Source of the DNA: Pseudomonadota bacterium
Lineage (GTDB): Bacteria > Pseudomonadota > Gammaproteobacteria > Xanthomonadales > Xanthomonadaceae
Direction: 5' to 3'
DNA length: 45,438 bases
NCBI GenBank assembly: GCA_018241125.1
Contig: JAFEEL010000035.1
Coordinates: 1 to 45,438 of the forward strand
Positions 33,161 to 42,358 of the stretch are shown in pieces. The number at the start of each line of letters is the position of its first letter. Position 1 is the stretch's first letter. The translations under genes and the position numbers were made by a program. The notes under the pieces are model-generated. The model saw only the letters and a list, made by a program, of their open reading frames with translations, was not told the DNA's origin and ran no database searches.

Positions 33161-35017
33161 TCACGAAACCGGCACCTGCTGCGCTTTCTCCTCATCGCGC
33201 CGCTGCTGCAACTGCAACTGCCACATCGCCGCGTAGGCGCCGCCCTTGTCCAGCAGTTCGGTGTGAGTGCCGCGCTCGACGATGCGGCCGGCGTCCATCA
33301 CGAGGATTTCGTCAGCGCCCATCACCGTCGACAGCCGGTGCGCGATCACCAGCGTGGTGCGGCCCACCGCGATGCGGTCGAGTTCGGACTGGATGGCTTG
33401 TTCGGATTGCGAATCCAGCGCCGAGGTGGCCTCGTCGAAAATCAGGATGGCCGGGTTCTTCAGCAGGGCGCGGGCGATCGCCACGCGCTGCTTTTCGCCG
33501 CCCGAAAGCTTCAGGCCACGTTCGCCGACCTGCGTTTCGTAGCCGTCGGGCAGGGAGGCGATCAACTCGTGGATGTGCGCGGCGCGCGCTGCCGCCTCGA
33601 CTTCTTCGCCGCTTGCGCCCGGGCGACCATAGTGGATGTTGTAGTAGATCGACTCGTTGAACAGCACGGTGTCTTGCGGAACGATGGCGATGGCTGCGCG
33701 CACCGAGGCCTGCGTGCAGTCGCGCACGTCGCGCAGATCGCCGGCCGTGTCGGAAATCGCGATCCGCCCGGCGTCCACGTCGTAGAAGCGGTACAGCAGG
33801 CGCGCCAGGGTGGATTTGCCCGAGCCCGAATGGCCGACCACCGCCAGCGTGCCGCCCGGCGCAATGGCGAAGCTCACGTCGTGCAGGATGGTGCGGCGCG
33901 GATCGTAGCCAAAGCGCACATCCTCGAAGGCCACGCGGGGCATGTGTGTGTGCAATGGCACGGCATCGGCGCGGTCGGCCACGTCCTGCTTCTGGTCGAG
34001 CAGGCCGAACAGGCGTTCGAGATTGGTGAACGCTGCCTTGACCTCGCGGTACATCATGCCCAGCAGGTTCAGTGGCGCCGACAGTTGCAGCAGGTAGGCG
34101 TTCACCAACACCAGGTCGCCGACCGTCATGCTGCCGGCGACCACGCCGGCGGCGGCGCGCCACATCATCGCGGTCACCCCGAGGGCGATAATCGCGCTCT
34201 GCCCGAGGTTGAGCACCGCCAGCGTCTTGCGCGCCTTGACGTTGGCGTTTTCCAGATGCACGAGGCTGGCATCGTAGCGGCGCGCTTCGTGCTCCTCGTT
34301 GCCGAAATACTTCACTGTCTCGTAGTTGAGCAGCGAATCGACCGCCCGCTCGTTGGCGCGAGTGTCGGCCTCCACCGATGCGCGGTAGAAGCGCGTGCGC
34401 CAGTCGGTGATGGTGAAGGTGAACACCGAGTAGGCGATCAAGGTGGCCAACGTGATGCCGGCAAACAGCCAGTCGTAGTTCCACACCAGCACCGCGGTGA
34501 CCAGCGCGACTTCGACGATGGTCGGCAAGATCGTGTACAGCGACCAGTCGAGCAGGTCGGAGATCGCGCTGCCGCCGCGCTCGACATCGCGTGCCACCCC
34601 GCCGGTGCGCCGCCCGAGATGGAAGCGCAGCGACAGCGCGTGCAGGTGGCGAAACACCTGCAAGGTGACCTGCCGCGACACCCGCGCCATCACCCGCGCG
34701 AACACCACCTGCCGCAGCTCGGTGAACAAGGTCACGGCGATCCGCGAGCCGCCATAGGCAACCAGCAGTGCGACCGGCAGTGCCAGCACGACATGGCCCG
34801 CGTGCGCCGCGCCCAGTCCATCGACCAGCGCCTTGAGCAGCATCGGCACGACGAGGTTGGCAAGCTTGCCGAGCAACACCAGCGCCAGTGCCAGCACGAT
34901 CCGCCCGGCGTAGGGCTTGAGAAATGGCAGCAGGTCGCGCAGCACCTGCGCCTCGCTGCGCGCATGCGCGGGCTTGGCGACCGGGGCGTCGCCGCTGGCT
35001 TGGAGGTCGGTGGTCAT
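33161..35017 (-). CDS. ATM1-type ABC exporter (fused TMD-NBD)
   Basis: The 618-aa half-transporter has six N-terminal membrane helices and an NBD with Walker A GHSGSGKST, signature LSGGEKQR and Walker B ILIFDEATSALD. NYETVKYFGNEEHEARRY and the RRTGGVARDVERG segment are typical of the Atm1/HMT1 group, which exports glutathione-linked compounds or heavy-metal conjugates. It would work as a homodimer in the inner membrane. The ATG at 35017 follows GGAGG. No regulator is adjacent. Confidence 0.92.
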   Translation of the reverse strand: MTTDLQASGDAPVAKPAHARSEAQVLRDLLPFLKPYAGRIVLALALVLLGKLANLVVPMLLKALVDGLGAAHAGHVVLALPVALLVAYGGSRIAVTLFTELRQVVFARVMARVSRQVTLQVFRHLHALSLRFHLGRRTGGVARDVERGGSAISDLLDWSLYTILPTIVEVALVTAVLVWNYDWLFAGITLATLIAYSVFTFTITDWRTRFYRASVEADTRANERAVDSLLNYETVKYFGNEEHEARRYDASLVHLENANVKARKTLAVLNLGQSAIIALGVTAMMWRAAAGVVAGSMTVGDLVLVNAYLLQLSAPLNLLGMMYREVKAAFTNLERLFGLLDQKQDVADRADAVPLHTHMPRVAFEDVRFGYDPRRTILHDVSFAIAPGGTLAVVGHSGSGKSTLARLLYRFYDVDAGRIAISDTAGDLRDVRDCTQASVRAAIAIVPQDTVLFNESIYYNIHYGRPGASGEEVEAAARAAHIHELIASLPDGYETQVGERGLKLSGGEKQRVAIARALLKNPAILIFDEATSALDSQSEQAIQSELDRIAVGRTTLVIAHRLSTVMGADEILVMDAGRIVERGTHTELLDKGGAYAAMWQLQLQQRRDEEKAQQVPVS

Positions 35018-35223
35018 GGGCTGGATGTGAGGATCGCCGGGGCCGGTTCAAGGCGCAAGACGGCAAACCCTGCGCCATCGGGAACTGGAAAAAGCCGGCA
35101 TGGTTGAGGATTTTGCCGGTTGCCATGCGTCTGGGGTAATCCCTCGCCCATCGGGAGTAGGTACCGAAGGCGGGGGAGGGAAAGCCGTCACTCGTCGCCA
35201 ATTCATGGCATCGTGCGAGCCCT

Positions 35224-35267
35224 TCCCTCATCCGCCCTGCGGGCACCTTCTCCCGGATGGAGAAGGA
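35224..35267. repeat. Dispersed repeat CCCTCATCCGCCCTGCGGGC
   Basis: This element begins CCCTCATCCGCCCTGCGGGC and continues into ACCTTCTCCC. A related, partly inverted segment lies at 35141-35181 (CCCTCGCCCATCGGGAG to GGGGGAGGG). Repeats like this are scattered in many proteobacterial genomes. The 283-bp gap between the divergent ABC and MFS genes shows no other feature. Confidence 0.6.
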
Positions 35268-35300
35268 ATTGCCGGTGTGCCCAAGCATCCACCCCGTTCC

Positions 35301-36602
35301 ATGCGCTCCGATCTTTCCGTCTCCCGCAACCGCTTGGCCTTCATGCTCGGCGGGCTGGCGATGTTCGGCCCGTTCTCCATCGACACCTTTTTTCCGGCGT
35401 TTGCCGCGATGGCGAAGGATTTTGGGGTCGGCCAGGTGGCGATGCAGCAGACGATCAGCGTGTACCTGCTCGCCTACGCGGCCGCCTCCTTGTTCCACGG
35501 CGCGTTGTCGGATGCCTACGGCCGCCGTCGCGTGATCCTGTCGGGCTTGAGCGTGTTCGCGCTGGCCTCGGTGGGCTGCGCATTGTCGTCCACGCTGGGC
35601 ATGCTGCTGGCGTTTCGCGCGGTGCAGGGCGCGTCGGCGGGCGTGGGTTTGATCGTCGGGCGCGCGGTGATCCGCGACTGCCTGCACGGCCACGACGCGC
35701 AGAAGTTGATGAGCCACGTGTCGATGGTGTTTTCCATCGCCCCGGCGATCGCACCGATGGTCGGCGGTGCCATTCTGGGCTGGACCGGCTGGCACGGCAC
35801 GTTCTGGTTCCTCGTGTTGTTCGCCATCGCGTTGTGGCTGGCGACCTTCTTCGCCTTGCCCGAGACACACCGGCGCGAGGATCGCATCGCGTTTCATCCG
35901 GAGACGCTGCTGGCCGGCTACAAGGCGATGCTTGGCAATGGCGCGTTCGTGAAACTGGCGCTGGCCGGTTCGATGAACTTCAACGCGCTGTTCCTGTACA
36001 TCGCCTCGGTGCCGGTGTTCGTGCCCGAGCTGCTGGGATTGGACGAGCACCAGTATGCGTGGTTCTTCGCGCCGACCATCGCCGGGATGATGCTCGGCGC
36101 GTTCGCGTCCGGGCGCATGGCGGGGAAGGTCGATGGGCTGCGCATGGCCAACCTGGGCTGGATCGTCGGCGGTCTGGCGGGCGCCGGCAACATCGCGTTC
36201 AACCTGTGGGCCAGCGACCTGCACCCGCTGCGCTTGCACTGGCTCGGCGCCGACCTGCTGCTGCCGCTGGCGGTGCTGCCGATCGCCGCCACCGCGTTCG
36301 GTATCGCGCTGGTGTTCCCGATCCTCACCCTGGCGCTGCTGGACATGTATCCGCAACGGCGCGGTGGTGCCTCGTCTGCACAGGCGTTCATCGGATTGAT
36401 CCTCAATGCCATCGTCGCCGGCGTGATCGCTTCGGCGGTCGCGCCGGCGCACGGCGTGCATCTGGGATTGCGGTTGGCAGCGACCGCGGCCGCCTTCACC
36501 TTGGTCGGCTGGTTGCTCTGGCGCGGGCATGCTCACCGGGGCACGCCGGTTGCCGAAGTGCCGAACGAACCCGCCATGCTGGCAGCGGCCGAGGAGATTT
36601 GA
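35301..36602 (+). CDS. Bcr/CflA-type MFS multidrug exporter
   Basis: The 433-aa inner membrane protein has 12 hydrophobic segments. It shows the DHA1 pattern, with FSIDTFFPAFAAMAKDFG in the first helix, motif A GALSDAYGRRRVIL, and motif C-like APAIAPMVGGAILGWTGWHGTFW. Bcr/CflA relatives export bicyclomycin, chloramphenicol or sulfonamides. The ATG at 35301 has no clear Shine-Dalgarno; upstream residues in frame come from the dispersed repeat and are not family-like. Confidence 0.9.
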   Translation: MRSDLSVSRNRLAFMLGGLAMFGPFSIDTFFPAFAAMAKDFGVGQVAMQQTISVYLLAYAAASLFHGALSDAYGRRRVILSGLSVFALASVGCALSSTLGMLLAFRAVQGASAGVGLIVGRAVIRDCLHGHDAQKLMSHVSMVFSIAPAIAPMVGGAILGWTGWHGTFWFLVLFAIALWLATFFALPETHRREDRIAFHPETLLAGYKAMLGNGAFVKLALAGSMNFNALFLYIASVPVFVPELLGLDEHQYAWFFAPTIAGMMLGAFASGRMAGKVDGLRMANLGWIVGGLAGAGNIAFNLWASDLHPLRLHWLGADLLLPLAVLPIAATAFGIALVFPILTLALLDMYPQRRGGASSAQAFIGLILNAIVAGVIASAVAPAHGVHLGLRLAATAAAFTLVGWLLWRGHAHRGTPVAEVPNEPAMLAAAEEI

Positions 36603-36760
36603 GCCGGTGCCGCGTACTACCCAGCCCGTTCGTGGCCACGCGCGATGGTGCGTGGTTCGACACGGGCCGGCTCGAACGGAGCCTGCCCTGAGCTTGCCGA
36701 AGGGTTCTCGACCGGCCCGGCTCACCACGAACGGTGACTTGCTGGCCGCGATCGAGATTT

Positions 36761-36816
36761 CCGTTCGTGGTGAGGCGCGGAGCGAGGGCGTAGCCCGAGG
36801 CCGCGATCGAACCACG
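36761..36816. repeat. Dispersed repeat beginning CCGTTCGTGGTGA, copy 2
   Basis: It has the same ends as the element at 13891-13949, with a variant middle. Inverted fragments of related sequence (CTCACCACGAACGG, 36721-36734) lie just upstream. The whole gap 36603-36841 between convergent genes is made of such repeat DNA. Confidence 0.7.
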
Positions 36817-36841
36817 GCCCGAACGTCAAGCGATCAACCAG

Positions 36842-38185
36842 TCACTGGCCCGAGTGCAATGGCACTCCGGATCCTGCGCGCCCCCGGCGCATCCAGAAAT
36901 ACACCGGCAATCCGGCCAACAACAGGGCACCGCCCCACAGCAACGCCTGCGCGCCGGCGCCCCACAATGCCCACAGCGCATACGCGGCGCCGAGCGCGCC
37001 GACCAGCGCCAATGCCGCCGTGCTCCCGGGGATCGACACCCCGCGTTGCAGCAAGCGCAGCACCGCCAGCGCACACAGCAGGTACATCACCAGGGTCGCG
37101 GTGGTGGACAGCAGGATCATGAAGTTGAACACCGCCACCAGCGACTTGCCGTAGTTCATCGCCAACATCGCCGAGGTCAGCGCGCTGTTCAGGCACAGCG
37201 CCGCGATCGGCGTGCCGCGCGACGAATCGCGCCCCAGACGGGCAGGGAACAGCCCGGCGCGGGCGAGGTAGGCGGTCAGTTGCGCGTTGAGGAACACCCA
37301 GCCGTTGAGCGCGCCGATGCAGCTGATCGCCGCGAACAAAGCCACCCAGTGCGCGCTGGCGCTGCCGAAGAACGGCGCGACGGCGTCGGCGAACGGGGCG
37401 TGCGACTTGCCCAGTTGTGCCGCCGGCACCAGCACCATCACCGTGGTCGAGGTGAGGATGTAGAGCGCTGCGGCCAGCGCGACTCCGAACAAGCTGGCGC
37501 GCGGTATCGTTCGCTCGGGATCGGCGATGGTCGGGGCGACGATCGCTGCCGACTCGAAGCCATTCAGTGCCCACAGGGTCAGGGTCGCCGCCGCGGTGAT
37601 ATCGGCCAGCCGGAATGGCGTGGTCGTGAGTGCGGCGACGTGGGTGCCGGCGTGCGTGCTGGCGTGATCGCTGAGCAACAGCCACAGGCCCAGTCCGGCG
37701 ACCGCCAGCAAGGGGATTATTTTCAACACGGTGGAAACCACTTGCACCCGGCTGGCGGCGTGCACGCCCCAGGCGTTGATCGTGGTGAGGATCCAGATCA
37801 GCGCCAGCGTCGCCCACGGCGCGATGCGCGGGTCGGCCAGTGGCGGCAGCGCATCGCTGAGGTAGCTGATCGCGCCGGTGGCCAGCGCGACGTTGCCGAT
37901 CCAGTTGGAGATCCAGTAGCTCCACACCACCACGAACGACACCGGCGCACCGAACGCGGCGGCCGTGTAGTCCTGTGGCCCGCCGGCGCGCGGGAAGGCG
38001 CGGCTGAGCGCGGCGAACACCAGTGCCAGCGTCATCGAGCCGGCCGCGGTCAGCAGCCAGCCCCACAGCGCGTTCATGCCGTAGGGCGCCAGCGAGGCCG
38101 GCAGCAGGAAAATCCCTGAGCCGATGATGTTGCCGACCACCAGCGCCACGCAGGCCCAGAAGCCGAGTTTGCGCGTTTCGTTCAT
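36842..38185 (-). CDS. APC-superfamily amino acid permease
   Basis: This 447-aa permease has 12 hydrophobic segments. The first helix carries the APC motif GNIIGSGIFLLPASLAPYG. FALSRAFPRAGGPQDY-type sequence and LWALNGFESA (helix 6) resemble AdiC/CadB-type antiporters. It likely exchanges or takes up amino acids or amines; the substrate is not evident. A small DUF1304 gene lies 18 bp upstream on the same strand. Confidence 0.88.
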   Translation of the reverse strand: MNETRKLGFWACVALVVGNIIGSGIFLLPASLAPYGMNALWGWLLTAAGSMTLALVFAALSRAFPRAGGPQDYTAAAFGAPVSFVVVWSYWISNWIGNVALATGAISYLSDALPPLADPRIAPWATLALIWILTTINAWGVHAASRVQVVSTVLKIIPLLAVAGLGLWLLLSDHASTHAGTHVAALTTTPFRLADITAAATLTLWALNGFESAAIVAPTIADPERTIPRASLFGVALAAALYILTSTTVMVLVPAAQLGKSHAPFADAVAPFFGSASAHWVALFAAISCIGALNGWVFLNAQLTAYLARAGLFPARLGRDSSRGTPIAALCLNSALTSAMLAMNYGKSLVAVFNFMILLSTTATLVMYLLCALAVLRLLQRGVSIPGSTAALALVGALGAAYALWALWGAGAQALLWGGALLLAGLPVYFWMRRGRAGSGVPLHSGQ

Positions 38186-38203
38186 GGCGATGGCGTGGTC
38201 GAT

Positions 38204-38569
38204 TCAGCGTGCGATGAAAGTGACGGCCAGCGCGGCAATGGCCGGCAGGCCCTGCACCCACAGGATGCGCAGCTTCACGCTGTACGCCCCGTACAACGCG
38301 GCCACGATCACGCAGACGAGGAAGAAATACTTGAGCTGCAACGCGACTGCGGCGTCCGGGTGCAGCAGGCCCCAGACCAGTCCGGCCACGAGAAAACCGT
38401 TGTACAGGCCTTGGTTGGCCGCCAGCGATTTGCTGGCTTGCGCAAACTCGGCGGTCAATCCGAACACGCGCCGCGTGGAGGGTTGGGTCCACGCGAACAT
38501 TTCCAGGTACAAGAAATACAGGTGTTCCAACGCAACCAGGGCCACCAGGGCCGTTGCCAGCATCTGCAT
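38204..38569 (-). CDS. DUF1304 family membrane protein
   Basis: The 121-aa protein has four hydrophobic segments. It matches DUF1304 with LVALEHLYFLYLEMFAW, NQGLYNGFLVAGL and VKLRILWVQGLPA. The family function is unknown. The ATG at 38569 gives the typical N-terminus; the frame upstream stays open only because of the heptamer array. It may form an operon with the APC permease. Confidence 0.88.
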   Translation of the reverse strand: MQMLATALVALVALEHLYFLYLEMFAWTQPSTRRVFGLTAEFAQASKSLAANQGLYNGFLVAGLVWGLLHPDAAVALQLKYFFLVCVIVAALYGAYSVKLRILWVQGLPAIAALAVTFIAR

Positions 38570-38639
38570 GACGATGTCCCCTGACCCGTGGCGCGGGCGT
38601 TGGCGGATGATGGGCACAGACGGGGCGAGTGGGCAAGGG

Positions 38640-38767
38640 CGGGAGCAGGGAGCAGGGAGCAGGGAGCAGGGAGCAGGGTGCAGGGTGCAGGGAGCAGGGT
38701 GCAGGAAGCAGGGAGCAGGGAGCAGGGAGCAGGGAGCAGGGAGCAGGGAGCAGGTAGCCGGAAGCCA
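38640..38767. repeat. Heptamer array, about 17 copies (GGGAGCA)
   Basis: The main unit is GGGAGCA, with GGGTGCA variants and a GGTAGCC then GGAAGCC end, so one array contains the unit types of the other loci. It fills much of the divergent gap between the DUF1304 gene and radA, where promoters should lie. The plus strand carries repeated G3-N4-G3 tracts. A GATAAT (38798-38803) downstream could be the radA -10 box. Confidence 0.95.
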
Positions 38768-38834
38768 AAGCGGTCTCCTGCCCTGCGACCGATCGCGGAT
38801 AATCTGCGCATCCCCGACGCATGTGCCGCAGCCC

Positions 38835-40211
38835 ATGGCCAAGCAAAAATCTGCCTACGTGTGCTCCGAATGCGGGGCCGATTACAGCAAGTGGCAGGGC
38901 CAGTGCGAGGCCTGCGGGGCGTGGAACACGCTGGCGGAAGTCGCGCTCGGCCCGCCCGCCGGGCAAGGCGCGAAGGCACCCGCACGCAGCGGTTACGCCG
39001 GTGCCGATGCGGCGAAGGTGGTGCCGCTGCACACCGTGGGCGAGGTCGAGGAAACACGCACGCTCACCGGCATCGGCGAGTTCGACCGCGTGCTCGGCGG
39101 TGGTCTGGTCGAAGGCTCGGTGGTGCTGGTCGGCGGCGATCCGGGTATCGGCAAATCCACCTTGCTGTTGCAGGCGCTGGCGTCGCTGGGTTCGCGGCTG
39201 TCCGGTTTGTACGTCACCGGCGAGGAAAGCCTGCCGCAGGTCGCCGCACGCGGACGCCGCCTTGGATTGACGCTCGACGGCCTGCACGCGCTGGCTGAAA
39301 CCTGCGTCGAGCGCATCCTCGCGCAAGCGCACGCAACCAAACCCAAACTCATCGTCGCCGATTCCATCCAGACCCTGTGGAGCGAGCAACTGGCCGCCGC
39401 GCCCGGTTCGGTGTCGCAGGTGCGCGAGACCGCCGCGCGGCTGGTGCGCTACGCCAAGGAGTCGGGCACGTCGGTGTTTCTCGTCGGCCACGTCACCAAG
39501 GAAGGCGGCATCGCCGGCCCGCGCGTGCTCGAACACATGGTCGATGCGGTGCTGTATTTCGAAGGCGAATCCGGCTCGCGTTTTCGCGTGCTGCGTGCAT
39601 TCAAGAACCGCTTCGGCGCGGTCAACGAGCTGGGCGTGTTCGCGATGGGCGATCGTGGCCTGCGCGAAGTGCCCAATCCGTCGGCGATATTTTTGTCCGG
39701 CGCCGGCACGCCGCAATCGGGCTCGGTGGTGATGGTGACCCGTGAAGGCACGCGCCCGCTGCTGGTCGAGGTACAAGCGCTGGTCGATCACTCGCCGCTG
39801 GCCAATCCACGCCGCGTTACCCTCGGGCTGGAGCAAAACCGTCTGGCGATGTTGCTGGCCGTGCTGCATCGCCACGGCGGCGTGGGCGTGTTCGATCAGG
39901 ACGTGTTCGTCAACGTCGTCGGCGGCATCCGCGTGCAGGAAACCGCCGCCGATCTTCCGGTGCTGCTGGCGGTGCTCAGTTCGCTACGCGATCAGCCACT
40001 TCCAGAAAAAACCATTGCCTTCGGCGAAGTCGGCCTGTCCGGCGAAATCCGCCCCGTGCCCAATGGCGAGGAACGCCTGAAAGAAGCCGCGCACCACGGC
40101 TTCAAGCGCGCGATCGTGCCCAAGGCCAACGCGCCAAAGAAGGGGCGGGTGGGCGAAATGGACGTGGTCGGCGTGGAGCGATTGGCGCAGGCGTTGGAAC
40201 AGGCGAAGTAG
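38835..40211 (+). CDS. radA: DNA repair protein RadA
   Basis: RadA is a hexameric RecA-like helicase that extends recombination intermediates. The 458-aa protein has the N-terminal C4 zinc finger CSECGADYSKWQGQCEACG (residues 10-28) and Walker A GDPGIGKST. The RadA-specific FKNRFG motif lies near residue 257. A C-terminal Lon-like domain contains GEVGLSGEIRPVPNGEERL. The ATG at 38835 starts the conserved MAKQKSAYVCSECG. It stands alone downstream of the heptamer array. Confidence 0.95.
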   Translation: MAKQKSAYVCSECGADYSKWQGQCEACGAWNTLAEVALGPPAGQGAKAPARSGYAGADAAKVVPLHTVGEVEETRTLTGIGEFDRVLGGGLVEGSVVLVGGDPGIGKSTLLLQALASLGSRLSGLYVTGEESLPQVAARGRRLGLTLDGLHALAETCVERILAQAHATKPKLIVADSIQTLWSEQLAAAPGSVSQVRETAARLVRYAKESGTSVFLVGHVTKEGGIAGPRVLEHMVDAVLYFEGESGSRFRVLRAFKNRFGAVNELGVFAMGDRGLREVPNPSAIFLSGAGTPQSGSVVMVTREGTRPLLVEVQALVDHSPLANPRRVTLGLEQNRLAMLLAVLHRHGGVGVFDQDVFVNVVGGIRVQETAADLPVLLAVLSSLRDQPLPEKTIAFGEVGLSGEIRPVPNGEERLKEAAHHGFKRAIVPKANAPKKGRVGEMDVVGVERLAQALEQAK

Positions 40212-40320
40212 CGGTTTGCGTCGGGCCATCGAAATTTTTTCTCGTCATCGCGGCGAATGCGGAACTCATTTCGCCAAGTGTGAATTTCGCCCGGCGCATT
40301 GAAGCATCCGCGCCTTTCGG

Positions 40321-40689
40321 CTATTTGCGCCGATGTACCGCGGTGGGCTTCATTGCATCGACGGTTGCCCTGCGCCGCTTGCGTGGCTTGTCGGTGCCTT
40401 CCCCCAGCAGCGACTCCCATTGGGCCGTCACGTCCGCGAAGCTGCTGCCCAGCGCCGACGCGTAGTCCCGCAACTCCACCACGTCGAGCCGGCGGATGCC
40501 CTGCTCGACGTTGCTCACGAAGTTCTGGTTGACGCCGAGCCGCTCCGCCAGCTCGACTTGCCGCAGATTCAGGCGCACCCGCAGGTTCTTGAGCAGCTCG
40601 ATGAGGGCCAGGTTTTCCTGGCGATGAAGGCTCTTGCGCACGGTTCGCTTGTCCCGTCGGGGCAGGCGAAATACTCGGAGCAATGCCAC
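40321..40689 (-). CDS. XRE-family HTH regulator
   Basis: The 122-aa protein has a helix-turn-helix at about residues 43-63 (RQVELAERLGVNQNFVSNVEQG), typical of Cro/C1-type regulators. A basic C-terminal tail follows. The start is a GTG at 40689; an internal GTG near codon 17 is an alternative, because conserved sequence begins around KSLHRQENLALIELL. It is divergent from the zinc-ribbon/GYF cluster, and a palindrome lies in the shared promoter region, so it probably controls both sides. Confidence 0.82.
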   Translation of the reverse strand: MALLRVFRLPRRDKRTVRKSLHRQENLALIELLKNLRVRLNLRQVELAERLGVNQNFVSNVEQGIRRLDVVELRDYASALGSSFADVTAQWESLLGEGTDKPRKRRRATVDAMKPTAVHRRK

Positions 40690-40691
40690 TA

Positions 40692-40718
40692 TTTACGAAT
40701 ATCAGATATTAGTATAAC
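40692..40718. promoter_or_regulatory. Divergent promoter with 13-bp palindrome AATATCAGATATT
   Basis: AATATC, A, GATATT (40698-40710) is a perfect inverted repeat. It sits between TTTACG (40692-40697) and TATAAC (40713-40718), which could be the -35 and -10 of the rightward cluster. On the other strand TATACT (40711-40716) could be the -10 for the regulator. The island is AT-rich compared with its flanks. It is a good candidate operator for the XRE protein. Confidence 0.65.
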
Positions 40719-40801
40719 GTCGATCATGTGCTCGCAGGCGTGTCGCCGCGCCAACGGGCTTGCTGCTTGCCATCGCGCGTATTGCGGCCACAGGGGGCGT
40801 C

Positions 40802-42205
40802 ATGTTTTGTGGGAAATGTGGGGGAGCCATCTCGCTTGGGGCACGGTTCTGCCCCAAATGCGGCCAAGCGGTCGTCGCTTCATCGCCGCCAGCTACGCCG
40901 CCATCATCGATGCCACAACCGTTGCCGCAGGCTGCGCCGCCGCCACCGCCACCTCCGCCACCTCCGCCACCGCCACCGCCGCCACCGCCGCCGCCGCCAC
41001 CGCCACCACCACCACCACCGCCGCCACCACCACCGCCGCCACCGTCACCGCCACCGCCACCGCCTCAGGGTTTGTTTCCGCAGCAGACACTCCCGACGGC
41101 AAGCAACCTGCATGCGCCGGCGCGAAGCGGCTCTCTCACGCCGTTGTGGATCGGATTGGGAGCCGTGCTGGTTGTCGGCTTGGCCGGCGGCGGCTATTGG
41201 TACTGGACGCATCGCGCCTCGGCGACCGACGCGGAGGCTGTCGCGAGCGCAGCGAATACTTCATCGAGCCATGCTCCCGCCAGCACCGCCACAGCAAGCC
41301 CCGCTGCGACGCCAACATCAACCACGTCCGGTTCAGCAGCTTCGCCGGCGCAGGATGCAACGGCGACCGCGCCCGACATCGGCTCGATCGCCGTCAAGGA
41401 CATTGCCTTCGATCAATACAAGGCTGACGTCTATGCCGGCTCAACGGTGCTTCCCGACTTCGATGGGGCACAGAAGCAGTACCGGGAATATCGCACCCGC
41501 ATCACCGAGGGTGCCAAGTTGGGCGTGAACTTCGCGGGCCACTATGCCCTCGTCACGTTCGGCTGCGGCTCCGGCGGCTGCCTGACCGGCTACGTGGTCG
41601 ATGAAACCAACGGCGGCGTCAGCGAGTTGGGCTTCGGTGGCGAAACCCAGATGTATCTCAACATTGATGCCAAGCCAGGCAGCAACCTGCTGAAGGCCAG
41701 TTACTACGACGGCAAAGCCTGCCGTCTGGAAGCCGCCGTGTGGGACGGCACCCATTTCAAGACCATCGCCAGACAGTCAAGCGCGCCGGCTGCGGACGAC
41801 AGCTTTGGGTCGGATTGCCCGCAGATAGGAGATACCGCGACCAGCGCGGTGGCCTCCGCGGAGGGTGACGCGTCCGCTGCACAGGCGGCGGAGCAGACGC
41901 CCGCCCAACAACAACCCACCACGCCAGCTACCTCACTATCGCCCAGCTTCGATTGCACGAAGGCCCGATCCTACTCCGAGACGACCATCTGCAACGACCC
42001 GGAGTTGGCGAGGCTGGACATCGAATTGGCCGGAATCTATCGACAGGCCAAGGCGCGCGCGACCGACAAGGCCGCATTCCGTCGCCAAACCGAGGCGGCA
42101 TGGCAGTGGCGGGAGACGAATTGCCACGATCGGCAGTGCCTTGTCGATTGGTACACACAACGCAAGGCGGCGCTTGAGCAAGGCATGGGAGGCCAAGCTC
42201 CCTAG
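40802..42205 (+). CDS. Zinc-ribbon, polyproline, membrane protein with LprI-like domain
   Basis: The 467-aa protein starts MFCGKCGG and has a four-Cys zinc ribbon (CGKCG...CPKCG, residues 3-21). Residues 46-81 are 36 consecutive prolines, then Ser and six more prolines. A membrane helix follows at about 115-134. The outer part has a Ser/Thr/Ala-rich stretch, then a conserved domain (FDQYKADVY through GVNFAGHYALVTFGCGSGGC). It ends in an LprI-like domain with four Cys (DCTKARSYSETTICND...NCHDRQC), a family that includes lysozyme inhibitors. The N-terminus should be cytoplasmic. It is first in the four-gene cluster. The precise function is unknown. Confidence 0.82.
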   Translation: MFCGKCGGAISLGARFCPKCGQAVVASSPPATPPSSMPQPLPQAAPPPPPPPPPPPPPPPPPPPPPPPPPPPPPPPPPPPPSPPPPPPQGLFPQQTLPTASNLHAPARSGSLTPLWIGLGAVLVVGLAGGGYWYWTHRASATDAEAVASAANTSSSHAPASTATASPAATPTSTTSGSAASPAQDATATAPDIGSIAVKDIAFDQYKADVYAGSTVLPDFDGAQKQYREYRTRITEGAKLGVNFAGHYALVTFGCGSGGCLTGYVVDETNGGVSELGFGGETQMYLNIDAKPGSNLLKASYYDGKACRLEAAVWDGTHFKTIARQSSAPAADDSFGSDCPQIGDTATSAVASAEGDASAAQAAEQTPAQQQPTTPATSLSPSFDCTKARSYSETTICNDPELARLDIELAGIYRQAKARATDKAAFRRQTEAAWQWRETNCHDRQCLVDWYTQRKAALEQGMGGQAP

Positions 42206-42358
42206 AAGACACGAACCGAACCGGCGGCTGGCAGCACGCGCCAATCGACTGTGCATGCGCAATTACATCAATGGGTTGCCGTCATGTTGCCGATCGCAAC
42301 TGGACCGTCGCCAAGTCCCCGGAAGTATGAAATTTCCAACCGATGAAGGAGAAACGCA

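Noticed and set aside
33155-35107. 650-aa open frame on the plus strand
   Set aside because: It is the antisense of the ABC exporter, kept open by high GC, and is His/Gln/Val-rich with no family resemblance.
38640-38767. CRISPR array
   Set aside because: The unit is 7 bp with no unique spacers and no cas genes nearby; it is a simple tandem repeat.
36834-39875. 1013-aa open frame on the minus strand
   Set aside because: It crosses radA, the repeat array, the DUF1304 gene and the permease in a non-coding frame.
40212-40320. Terminator after radA at the T6 run
   Set aside because: A run of T's is present (near 40238) but no convincing stem precedes it.
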